The position numbers were made by a program, and so were the translations under genes. DNA of 64,000 nucleotides from assembly GCA_903231505.1 (NCBI GenBank), contig CAFBRK010000252.1:52595-116594 (forward strand). The letters run 5' to 3'. Below the pieces are notes generated by a model. It was given only the letters and a program-made list of their open reading frames with translations. It had not been told where the DNA came from and made no database searches. Below are positions 38,501-50,500 of this stretch, piece by piece; within the stretch, counting starts at the first letter, position 1; each line of letters begins with the position of its first letter. This DNA is from Olavius algarvensis associated proteobacterium Delta 3. Lineage in GTDB: Bacteria > Desulfobacterota > Desulfobacteria > Desulfobacterales > CAFBRK01.

Positions 38501-41500
38501 AGCATTACCGGCGCCGGATTCTTCCTCGTCGACGAGGGGACCGGTCGGCCGACGCTGTTCCGAGACGCGCCGAATGAAGAAGAGCCGTTGTTCCTGTTGG
38601 AAAACGGTGAAGACGTCTGGTACACGTTCACCACGCTCGCCGACGGTATGCCGGGCAACGTGATCATGGTCTCCCCCGGCGCGATCAACGGTTTCCTGGC
38701 TCCTGTCGATCCGGATTCGTCCGCTGTCCTCGTACCGTCGACGGAGATTGAAGGCATTGCGCTGCAGTCACAATCGCTGGTCGACGGCGCAGTCGGCAGC
38801 CTGTTCGCGGGTGATGAGTTCAAGGCCGCGGGCCGGATCACCAAGTGGGCGGTCTACGCCGGTCCGTTCGCCGGCACGCGGTATGTCACACCCGTCATCC
38901 TTAAAGAAACTCCCGATGGCAGCTTTGAGATCTCCGGAATCGGGGAAGCTGAAGAGATCGGTCCCAACCAACCGGCTGAGTTCGAGTTCCGTCTTGCATC
39001 TGGAAGCGATTCAGTCGGCATGGGGTATTACCTCGGCTGGTATGACGGATCCGTGGATACCGGTGACAATGCTGGTGCAATCGGCTACGAGATCTACGGC
39101 GACACGGTACGTTGGTTCGGCCCGGATCAGGGCGCAGCCGGCAACCTCGTCCCCGGCACGACACTGTCACCGATAAACAGCTTTGTCAGGACCTACTCGA
39201 TCGAAGCGGGCGTCACGTCGGGGGCAGTGCTCGAGTTCGACCTGGGTCGCTTCCTCGGGTGGGCGGGCGATCCCGATGCCATTGGTTCGGCCAGCCTGAT
39301 CCTCGATGCGCCGACCGCTGCCGATCCTGTTTCCGCGCCGACCTCGGTCTACTCCCTGACATTCTCCGGGGGCAAGGTCTACTTCTCGGCCTATACGCCG
39401 GCAAGCGGTCAGGAATTGTGGGTAACCGACGGTTCCGATGCAGGAACTCGCTTGGTCAAGGACCTGAATCCCGGGGTGCTCGGTTCCTATCCAAACAACC
39501 TGGTCGATGTCGGCGGCACGCTGTATTTCACGGCAAACTCCGGGGTGTCCGGCACCAAGCTATATCGGATCGTCGACGGCACGGTCGAAGAGCCGGCCAT
39601 CGGAAACATTGCCGGATATCCCTATAACTTCACGGCACAATACGGGTCGGCGGAGCTAGAAGCGGTGACACCCGGCCCGGCGGACGGCATACCCGATGTA
39701 GACTACCACCTCTCCATCGAGATTCTGCGCGAAGATGGTTCCACCAATGACGTCGATGTTACACTCCTGCGCGACACGACCACTGGCAACACGACCTTCG
39801 ATGAGTTGCTTGGACAGCTGGATACCGCCCTCAAAGCATTGACAGGCGATATAGAAGTCGATCTGTCGGCCTCCCAGGCTGGAAACCGCTTCGTCCTCTC
39901 GTCGGTAGCTGCTGATATCGTTCGCATCACGGTGCATGATGGTGTACCGGGCGGATTGGGATTCGCGGTTACCGAGGTCTCTGTTGCCGACATTACCATG
40001 GATGCGCCGGGCGTGCTGACGGATTTCGTGTTCAGTGCTGTCGTTCCGTTCTCCCTGGATCTTTCCCTGATTGGTGGGGGAGTCGCCCGATTTAACTTTG
40101 CACTCAGTGAGCTTGCCACCTCGGATAACGGATCGGCCGCTGACCTTGCAGACGATATTTACGCGGTAATCAATCCGGTGCTGGTTGCCAACGGATTTGC
40201 GGACGGAGCGATCCACGTCCTGGATAACGCAGGCCATCTGCAGTTGGTGGTGAACGATCCGGGCGTCCACGGTGTGGTTATCCATGATGGCGAAGACTTC
40301 GGGTTTAATACTGACCAGGAGACCCAACGGAGCGTCTCGGTCACTGCCTCGGGCGATGCCACCCCAAAGCTTCCGGCCGATCTGACGATGCGCGTCACGA
40401 TCACAACCAGCAACGGGCAACTCTTCGAGCGCAACGTCGTCCTGCTCGGTTCGCAGAACGAATCCAACGACTTGGAGGGCAACCCGCTGGGAGCACTTGC
40501 CGATCAACTGGCTGGTGCGCTGAACACAGCGTTTGCCGCGGATTTTGACGGTGACGCAGTGTCGGTGGTTGAAAGCGGTGGATTCCTGCAGGTAACATCG
40601 CGGGAAGCCTCGATCCTTTCGATAACCATCGAAGGTGCGGGCTCCTTGGGCTTCGACGACCAAGGCCAGTCGTCGAATCGGACCGGGGATCGGTTGTACT
40701 TTATCACATACTCACCTTTAGGCGCTGAAGAGTTGTACATGGTCGAAGGTGACGTCATCGGGCCCATCACGCTGTTCGACAACAATTCCGGTACGTACAG
40801 CAGCTACCCCTCGGATCTGACGGTGGTCGGCGACACCCTTTATTTCACCGCGGACGATTCTGGCGTGACGGGCCGGCAGCTCTGGCGGTCCATTGACGGC
40901 ACGGATCCCGAACCGGTTCCGGGCCCGACCTTCAGCCGGCCCGAATATCTGATCAACGCCGGTGGCGACCTGGCCTTTACCGCCTTGCCCAATGGGGCAA
41001 TCGATGACCGCCAGGTCTACAGCCACGATGGAGTGACCTTTGTCAAACTCTCCGACATCACGCCGGATGATACAGGCTCGCACCCGATCAACCTCGCCTA
41101 CTTCAACGGCAAAATTTATTTTAGAGCCACTGATCACCGGAACGGTCCCTATAGCAGCGGTTCGCCCACCGGCACCGAGTTGTGGATGGCGGAACCGAAT
41201 GTTGTAGACAGCGCAATACTTGCCGCCAATATTTCGCCAGACCCCGGCAACGTCACCAGTTCCAATCCGTACCGGCTGGTAGCGACTGATGATGCTTTGT
41301 TCTTCAATGCGTTCACCAGCGAACTGGGATACGAGCTGTACCGGACCGATACCAGTGGGCTGACGTTGCTGGTCGCAGACATTACCCCAGGTCCGGGCAG
41401 TTCCTATCCGTATGATCTCACCCAGGTGGGTGACAGCATCTATTTCCTCGCCAATGGCAAGTTGTGGAAGATGGAAGATGCGGCGTCGGCCCCGGCAGAG

Positions 41501-44500
41501 GTCAATACCGGTGCGACCTATCCCAATGAACTGACTGCTGCCGGCGATACGATGTACTTCATCGCCGGAAGCCGGCTCTGGTTCCTCGACAACCAAGGCA
41601 ACACCAAGGAGTTTCGCGAGATCGTGTCTCCCAAGGCGCCGCTTGAAGTGCGTGTGGTGGTAGGCGAAGGTGATCACCTGGCGGGCGGTGCGGACAAGCA
41701 GGCACTCACGGTCCTGACGCGTCAGGTCGAGATTGGTGCTGAGCCGGTTGAGGTCGATATTACCGAAGCAGTAAAGGCGGCACTTGCCCGTGGTGATACC
41801 CGCCTGACGGTACGGGTAGAAAATCCGCTCGGAAAGGAAGCGGTCAAACTCGAGTTGGCCGGCCCTGCAAGCAAGGGGCACACCGGACTGCGGGTAACGC
41901 CGGCTTCGCCTGGGCTGGTGACAGACCTGCTTACGGCCGATGGAACCATCGTCGAGATCGGCAAGCCGATAATTGATATCCGGGCTATCGAGTCGGGCAC
42001 CTATTATCTTCGCGTCTATGATCCGGCCGGCTCAACCACAGACGACATACCGTTTGAAATCCTGATCGATGCGCCCATCCAGGGCTACACCCACCCGAGC
42101 AACGATCGCGATACGATTCACGGCGGAGACGGTGACGACCTGCTGGTCGGCAACCAGGCACTGGATCGCATCTGGGGCGACAGTGGGCGCGACGATTTCA
42201 TCGGAGAAACGCTCGAACTGCGCGATTTCGATGTGCCCGCCGGTGAAACCATCGCACCGGCCCTGTTGGGCGAACGCAGCAACATCCCGCCCGAAGGGCC
42301 GCCGGTCGATGCGGCGGTAGCCATTATCGATCCGCGGCTGCGCGTTGCGATTGCCGAAGCCCTCGGCATCCCCATTACCGAGTCGTACATACCGGGCCAG
42401 TACCTGATCCATGTCGACAGCGACAACCAGCGGACGGATCTCTCACTGGGTGACGGCACCAATTTCCGCGAGCGCATCCTTGCCAGCGACCTCGGTGAGC
42501 TGACGGTAGTCGACGCCGCCGGCCGCAACATCAATGATCTGACGGGGTTGAAGTACGCGGTGACCCTGACGACTCTGAACCTGGCTGGCAACACCATCGG
42601 CGACGGCGAGCTCGATCGACTGTTGCCGGGCACCCAGTCCAACGGCGAGACCCGCGGGTTCCCGATCGGCATCGGCGATCTCGCGAATCTGTTGCTTGAT
42701 TTCAACACGGTGACCGATCTTGCGCCCTTGACGCATTTTGCCGATTTCGAGCGCCTCTCAATGGACGGCACCACGGTCAAAACCATCATGAATGAGGTGC
42801 CGACGCTGAAGTGGCCGGAACTCAGCGGAGACGAGCGCGGCCTCGAGTACCTGAGTCTCGATTATGTCGGGCCGCGTGGTTTAACGCTTGATTCAGGGAA
42901 GTACATCGGCCAGATCTACATCGCTGAGGCAGGGCAAGTCAACTTCTCGGTGGACGGTGCGAACGGCACCAGCGAATTGGTGGTTGACGGTCTTTCCGTG
43001 TACGAAACCGGGCCCGGTGGTGTGGAGGTAGATTCGAGTCCGATTACCTTGTCCAGAGGATGGCATTCGGTCACTTACTCCCCGGCCGCCGGTGACACGG
43101 GATTCGTGCTGCGCTTTGACCCGGTCAACGGACCGGAGCAGGTCATCCCCGATAGTGTATTGCTGCCGTTCGGCCCCGGTCTGCCGATCGACGATCTCGG
43201 CAAACTGCTCGTTGATGACGGACCCGGAGACGAGTCGACGGGGCAGGCGGATCTGCGCTTCCTGTCTGTGAAGGGCAACGTCATCGAAGACGTCAGGCCA
43301 TTGGTCCATCTCGACAATCTCGAGGTGGTGCGACTCGACGACAACCGCATCCGCAACATCCATGACCTCGCCGGTGAGCGCCTGATCGACAATAGCGATG
43401 GGGCTTTCGCGGCTGACGGTGAGTGGTTCGAAAATCTCAACCCGGCCTCTGCCGCGTTCGAGGGGTATTACCTTTTCCGCGACGGAACCGACGGCAGGAC
43501 TCAGGCGGTCTGGACGTTCACCGATCTCGATCCAGGCGTCTATCAGGCGTTGATGACCTTCGTCGAGTCCGACTTCAACAGCGAAGACGTGACGGTGCTG
43601 TTGACGGGCTCGGACACGGCGTCGATCGTCGAAGATCTGAATCTATTCACGGTGCTGCCCGACAGCATTTCGGTGACGCCGGCCGGCGGCAACACGGTGA
43701 CCATCGACACCGACGCCCTCGCCATTACGGGTGATGCCGACGGTGACCCCGCCGCCTTCTACGGTACGGCGTTCACGGCTTCGGTTACCGGCAGCGGCAA
43801 GGCCGAGTTCAAGCTCTTCGGCGACCTGGTCATTCCGGGGGACATCATCACGGTCACCGGCTCGCGTCCACTGTCGTTGATTGTCGCCAACGATGTCCTG
43901 ATTCATCCGGGCGCGGTGTTCGATGTCTCTGCGGTCGGCACCACCCCGGGACCGGGCGGCGGCGCGGCCGGCGGCACGAGCGGCGTGGCGCAGGCTGGAA
44001 CCGGCGGTTCCGGCGGTAGCGGCAGCAGTGGAAGCAAAGGGGGATTGGGCGGCAGCCGTCCGGGAGGGACCGGTGGTTACGCCCCCGGTGGCGATGGCTA
44101 TGCCGGTTCGGCCCAAACGGGATTCCAGGGTTCAGTAGGATCCGGCGGTGGTTTTGGTGGCGGTGGTCACAACGATGACTATACGTTCGAAATGTCCGGC
44201 GGCGGAGGTGGTGGTGCCGGCGGCACCATCAAGCTGGTCGGCACGTCGGTCGACACCATCGGTACGCTCATAGAAGCGGGAGGCGGTTCAAGCCCTGTTT
44301 CTTATGGCAACATTGGCCGGTTCGTCGTTGGCCGCAACGAGGGCTATATCCAGCGCTATACCTATAATAGAGGATTTACCTGGCTGATCAGAGCGAACGT
44401 TCAGTACTTCGATGGTCCAACTGAACTCAATCCGTTCGTTGATATGGGTAGCGGCGCCATGGAGACCCCGCTTCTCTCCGGCCTGCTGGGCGGTGCGGCG

Positions 44501-47500
44501 GCTTACGGTCTGCTGACACTGGATGGTCTGCTGCCACTGGATGCCCGGCAATTACTGTCACAGGATGTGCTGAAAGCCAACAAACCAGATAACGCCGGCA
44601 TGGCAATCATTCGTGTCGATGGCGGCATCGGTCAACTGATCCCGGCATTTTATGGTTACGATCTTTTGCTGGTTGCCAACCTGACCGATCGGACCTTCGA
44701 TTCCCCGGCACTGCGCGTGGGCTCCGTTGGAGAGAAAAAGCCACTGCGGTCCGGCGGCTGGACCGAGGATCCACAGTTCGGTGGCGACGGTCCCGATATC
44801 TTGACCGATTTGGGCGCGTACGAGGTATATGCGCTGTTGATTCCGGAAGAAGCCGGCAGCATCAGTATCAGCGCGCTGCAGGGCGAGTCGAGTTACGTGC
44901 CCTCTGTGGAGACACTCAATGACGGGGCTGTGCTATACGTGCGTGAACCGGGGTTGTTGGTGCATCTTGATCAACGGGTCGCACCGAGTGGCGATACTTT
45001 CGGCGGTCGACCGTGGCAGGTGCTGGGCACGGAGGAGGTCAGTACCATCACCGTGACGGTGGACAATCCGACCATCCAGGTGCTGATCAACAATGCCGAG
45101 AACGGCCTCGTGTCCGCGGATGCCGTGCGCCTGGTCAAGATCGAGCCGGTGCTGCCGGAGCTGCAACTTTTGACCATGACCGGGAACCCGCTCGACAACC
45201 GGGCACACGACTATTACCTGGAAGCCCTCGAATCGAAAGTCATCGAAAAGACGATGATGGCGCACGTTGCGATGCCGGCGTCGAGCGACGCCTTCGATAT
45301 AGATGCCGTATCCGGAGAGATTGTTTTTGGCGATGGCGAACGTGGGCGCATCCCGTTGATCGGCGAATCGGAAGTTCCTGCTTACAACAATACATCCGAG
45401 CTAGTGACCTATCTGAACGGTGTCCTGTCCACCGCCCTTACAAATGCCGGCTTGGCATCGGATGCACTCCAGTTTGAAGTGGTCGACGACGTCTGGTTGT
45501 CGATGCAGATCAACGACGAATCGATTGTGGGTCTGACCTTATTCGATGCGGAAACCCTTGGCTTCGGCCATGGGCAGACGCTCAGCCCCAATATCATTTT
45601 TGACCCGAACAAGGCTCCGATCATACAGCAGATTCCGAACCTGCCGGGCACGACCGCCCTGTCCTTTAACGGCGGTGATTATGTCGAAGTCGCTACCAGC
45701 CCGAGCCTTGCGATGACTGGATCGTCCACCGTGGAACTGCGCTTCCGTTCAGACAGCTCCACTGTGGGATGGCAGACGCTGGTTCACAAGACGGCCGGCG
45801 CAGATGGTTATTCCGATCGGAACTATTCATTGTGGGTGAACCAGAGCGACGGACAGATGCTTGTGACGACTCGGGATGCGAGTGGAGAACTGTACTGGTA
45901 CTTGCCGACGGGAACCGTGCAGATTGGGGAATGGCATGAATTCGCCAGTGTCATCGATAGGCAGAACGGGAGAATCAGGGCCTACCTGAACGGGAAGGAA
46001 ATTCTCAGCGCGATGATCCCGACCTCCGCAGCAATCGGCGCCGAAAACCCGTTACGTATTGGTAACCGCTCCGGTGGGTCCGGTTTTATCGGGGTGATCG
46101 ACGATCTTGCTATCTGGAAAGAGGCCCGCACACTGCAGGAAATCAATCAGGACTTCGCGTTTGGCGTGGACGACGCCTCGCAGGAGCTGGGCGGACACTG
46201 GCAGTTCGGTGACAGCGACGGCACCGGTATGGTCCGGGATGCCGGTACCTACGGCAACGATGGGATTTTGACCGGCGATGCAAGCGGTGTGCTCGGTCCG
46301 CACCGGCTCAATGTCACCGACACGATGGGCGACCCGCTCGAAGTGCTGGTGACCAGTAGCTCAGAGGACGTCACTGTTACGCTGGATGGTAACTATTTGC
46401 TGGTTTCCGCGGCACCGGATACAGGCACCGCTGAAATCAATGTGGTGGCACGGGACGGCTCGGGCTCACCTCACGATTCGCGCGGACGCGAAGCCGAGAT
46501 GCGTTTCGATGTGACGATTGGCGCGAACGCGGTATACGGCGTGAAGTTCAACGATCTGAATGCCAACGGCGTCCAGGATGAAAACGAACCCGGGCTCCCC
46601 GGTGTCACCATTTATGTGGATCTGAACGAAAACAGCGTATTCGATCCATTCATCGACGAAAATGCAAATGGCACACAAGATGAGGGCGAGCCAGATTATG
46701 AGCCTGCCACTTTGAGCGACATCAACGGCGAGTATATGCTTGGCAGCCTGCCGTTCGTCCAGCCGCAACCTTACCAACGGGCCTATCTTGTGGGTGAGGA
46801 GGTGGCTACGCCGAACGACGGCGCCGGTGTCGTGACCAAGTCGGAGACCACTGAGACAAGCATCGTCACCCGAAGCGATTCGAGCTTCGACTTTATCGCC
46901 GACACTGTGGTTCTGGACGCGCTTTCCTTTGACGGGGATGACCGCGTAACGATTCCCGACAGCGCCAGTCTCGGGCTCACCGGTTCCTCCACGGTCGAGT
47001 TACGCTTCCGCATGGAAAGTGGAACGTATTGGAGCGCGTTGGTCCACAAGACGAACGGACCCAATTATAACTTTTATCCGTATGCGCTCTGGGTTGACCA
47101 GAGAAACGGAGGGATCGCTCTTGCAACAGCTGACGCACTGGGTTCTCAGCTCTGGTTCTTGCCATCAGGGACTCTGTCGCCGGGCAATTGGTATGACCTT
47201 GCCAGCGTGATCGATCGGGAAGCGGGTGTTGCACGAATTTACCTGAACGGCGTTGAAGTCTGGAGTCAAGACGGGGTTCGGCCGGAGGCCGCGCTAAATA
47301 CAACCGAGGCGCTTTTGATAGGGCAGACCTTAGACCAGACCCAGAATTTCAACGGGTTCACTGGAATCATCGAGAGCATTGCGATCTGGAACACGGCGCG
47401 CAGCGCGGCCGACGTTGCCGCTGATTTCACAACAGGTGTGGATGACACCGACACCGATCTCGCTGGGCACTGGGAATTTGACGAACAGAGCGGTAATACC

Positions 47501-50500
47501 GCCTTCGATGCATCAACCTACGTGAACGACAGGTTTTTGGGAGTTGGCGCGGAGGCACCGAGTCGGGTCAGCCAGTATGGCACCACTTTCGGTTTCGACG
47601 TTTCAGGTTCGATCACGCTAGCGCCGGAGGTGACAGAGGATAACCAGAGGCTGGAAGATCTGCAATCCGACCTGAACGCAGCATTGGCGGAAGCCTTGCT
47701 CGACGGCTGGATTTCGGCAAAGGTCGTCGGGGATGCGATTGCCTTCAGGCTCTCTCCGCAATCGGGTCTTGGCAATTTCGAGGTCAGGGCTTCTACGCAC
47801 ACGACCATCGTCGAAACCACCGTGGTCGATGAAACCCTTCTCATCAATAACAGAAGCGACGTAGTCATCGGGGGCGCACTCGGCTTTGCTGCGGTGACCA
47901 GTGGCGTGGCGGACGGCAGTGGTGCGCTGGTTGCAACCGCAGATGCGAACACGACGGCTGATGGCGGTGTTGTCGAGACCGAGGTGATTGGCAGCGCCGA
48001 GACCGACACGGTCACGACCACCACCGTAACCCTCTTTGTATCCCTGAACAGTAAAGAGACGCAGCTGGAGACGCAGCTGTTGGTCGATCCGGATAATAAC
48101 ACTCTGGTAGAGTTAATAAATGACCTTTCTCGGCAGCTTATTGCCTCGGGCTTCACCGGCAAGCTCGACCCATCAGGGACGGAGGGTTCGGGCGGCATCC
48201 GCGTAGGTTTCCTTACAGCTGAGTATGGCGCGTCGGTCCGCCTCAATATACAGGGATTGACACGGACTACCATCGTGGCGACCACCACCTTCGGTGACGG
48301 CGCCCAGCAGATCCGCGACCTGCTTGACAGCACTGAAAACGAAGCGCTCGGCTTTGACGACGATGAAGCGACCGGCACGGACCGCTCCTATTTCATTGCT
48401 GAGACTCCACCAATGGGCTGGAGCCCGACTATCGGTCTTACGGTATTACCAAGCGGGGTGACGGGCGTGCTGCCGGTGTGGTTCGAGGCAGAGGGCCGCA
48501 TCGTTGAACATGTCGATTTCGGTAACGTGTTACTCGCCAGCGTTCACATTGGAGACGATGTGACGGTGAACGAGGGCGATGTCGTCGGCATCGGCACCAC
48601 GCTGCACTTTGACGGCGACGATCATGTAGACGTGGCCGACAGCGAAAGCCTGGCGCTCACCGGGTCGTCCACGGTCGAAGTGCGCTTCAAGATCGACCCC
48701 TCAGCGACCGGGCGGGCAGCGCTGGTGCAGAAATCGACCGATGGCATGGGAGACAACCTGACCTATGCGCTGTGGGTAAACCCGAGCACGGGCCGACTGA
48801 TCCTGGAGACGGAGGACGCCGAGGGCCTGCAGTCCTGGAGCACCGCCGCAGGCCTGGTGGAGAGGGGACAGTGGTATAACCTGGCCAGCGTTATCGACCG
48901 GGAGGCGGGGGGCACGGGTTATGTGCGGATCTACCTCAACGGTGATTTGGTGCTTGATGAGGTCGGGGCGGTGCGCGGCGAACCGGCGCTTTCCTCGAAC
49001 CGGCTGATGATCGGCCGGTATCAGGGTGTTTTCGGGTTCATTGGTGTGATTGACGATGTGGCGATCTGGAACACAAAGCGGAGCCCTGCGGAGATTGCCA
49101 ATGATTTCGCCGCAGGTGTGGACGACTCCAATCCGGACCTTGCCGCGCATTGGGCATTCAAAGGGGCGGTCAACGATGTGGTGACCGATAGTTCCGGCAA
49201 CGGTAACGACGCCGTATTGGGTGTAGGTACTGGAGCACCGACGCTTATTCCCACCGTCATCGACTTGCGCAATTGGAATGCCCCACCCTTTTACTACAGC
49301 TGGCCGGTCGAGGCAGACAACGGGCAGGTCATTGAGAGCGGCACTGCTGGAAGCTTCAGCTTCGTTCCCTACGACAACGGCGTATATACGGTGCATCTGT
49401 TCGTGACCGACGCCCACACCGACCAGCGCGATCTGGCGGCGGAGGGTTACCCGGTCTTTGTAACAGCGTTGAACGTTGAGCCTGAACTCGATGCGGGTGA
49501 TGACGCGAGTGTCGATGAGGGTGAGCTCTTTGTGCTCAGTTCACCATATTCCGATGTTGGAACCAACGACACACACTCGGCGGTCATCGAGTGGGGCGAC
49601 GGCAGCTCCGACGACGTAGGCATCGTGGACGGCATCAATGGTTCCGGCACACTCGAAATCGGCCACGTGTACGCGGACAACGGCGTTTACCACGTCGAGG
49701 TCACCCTCACAGACGACGATGGGGCGAGCGTCAGCGACTCGCTCGAGGTGACGGTGGCCAATGTGGCACCGGTGGTCGATGCCGAGCCCGTCGGCCGCGA
49801 CGCACTGTTGTTAGACGGCGGCGACCACGTGGATGTGGCCGACAGCCCGAGCCTGGCGCTCACCGGATCGTCCACAGTGGAAGTGCGCTTCAAGATAGAT
49901 CCGGCGGCTGATGGCCTGGCGGCGCTGGTGCAGAAGTCGACCAATGGCATGGGCTTGAATGAAACCTATTCGTTGTGGGTAAACCAGAGCACGGGCCAGC
50001 TGGAGCTGCGCACGCAGGACGCCACAGGACTGCAGGCCTGGTCCACGGCGAGCGGCCTGGTGGAGAAGGGGCAGTGGTACGAGCTTGCCAGTGTGATCGA
50101 TCGGAACACGGGCGACGTGAGGATCTACCTGAACGGCGAACAACTCCTCGACGGGTCCACGGCGGTACGCAGCGACCCGGCGCTTGCCTCGAGCCGGCTG
50201 GTGATCGGTCAATATCAAGGCACGTTCGGGCTGATCGGTGTGATTGACGATGTGGCGATCTGGAACACGGTACGCAGTGCTGTAGAGATTGCCGCTGATT
50301 TTGCCATCGGCGTGGACGATACCGACACCGATCTTGCTGCGCACTGGGCGTTCAGCGGACCGGACGGCGATATCGCAATCGACAGTTCCACCTACGGCAA
50401 CAACGGCGTCCTGGGCGCGAGTATCGTGAACGTGGTCGGACCGAGTATTGCTGAAGAGGCGCCGACGCCTGTAACCAGCGGTGAGTTGTCGTTCGACGGG

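Larger units (their letters stand above)
38500..42060 (+). other. DNRLRE/PPC-like host region carrying two large inserts
   Basis: Host pieces are GEDVWYTFTTLADGMPGNVI (about 38,610), VLEFDLGRFLGWAGDPDAI (about 39,230), LEVRVVVGEGDHLAGG (about 41,645) and VDITEAVKAALARGD with LTVRVENP (about 41,750-41,830). Insert one (38,690-39,220) is a ~170-residue module with GRITKWAVYAGPFAGTRYVT and FGPDQGAAGN-RTYSIEAG. Insert two is the ELWxxDGT array. Confidence 0.5.
42300..45240 (+). repeat. Internalin-type leucine-rich repeats with inserts
   Basis: LRR strands: ELTVVDAAGRNINDLTGLKY, LTTLNLAGNTIGD, NLLLDFNTVTDLAPLTHF, LEYLSLDYV, LRFLSVKGNVIEDVRPLVHL, LEVVRLDDNRIRNIHDLAG and LQLLTMTGNPLDNRAHDYYL. The array is interrupted by a PA14-like insert (42,868-43,250) and a golvesin-like block (43,381-45,142). 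LRRs are usually protein-binding. Confidence 0.75.
46524..48540 (+). other. SdrD_B-like domain split by a large insert
   Basis: The N-part VYGVKFNDLNANGVQDENEP, GLPGVTIYVDLNEN and SDINGEYMLGSLP runs 46,530-46,760. The C-part SYFIAETPPMGWSPTIGLTV and IVEHVDFGNVLL runs 48,386-48,535. Together they form a standard SdrD_B/Cna-B-like sandwich with Asp-rich calcium loop. About 1.6 kb of unrelated modules separates the halves. Confidence 0.75.
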
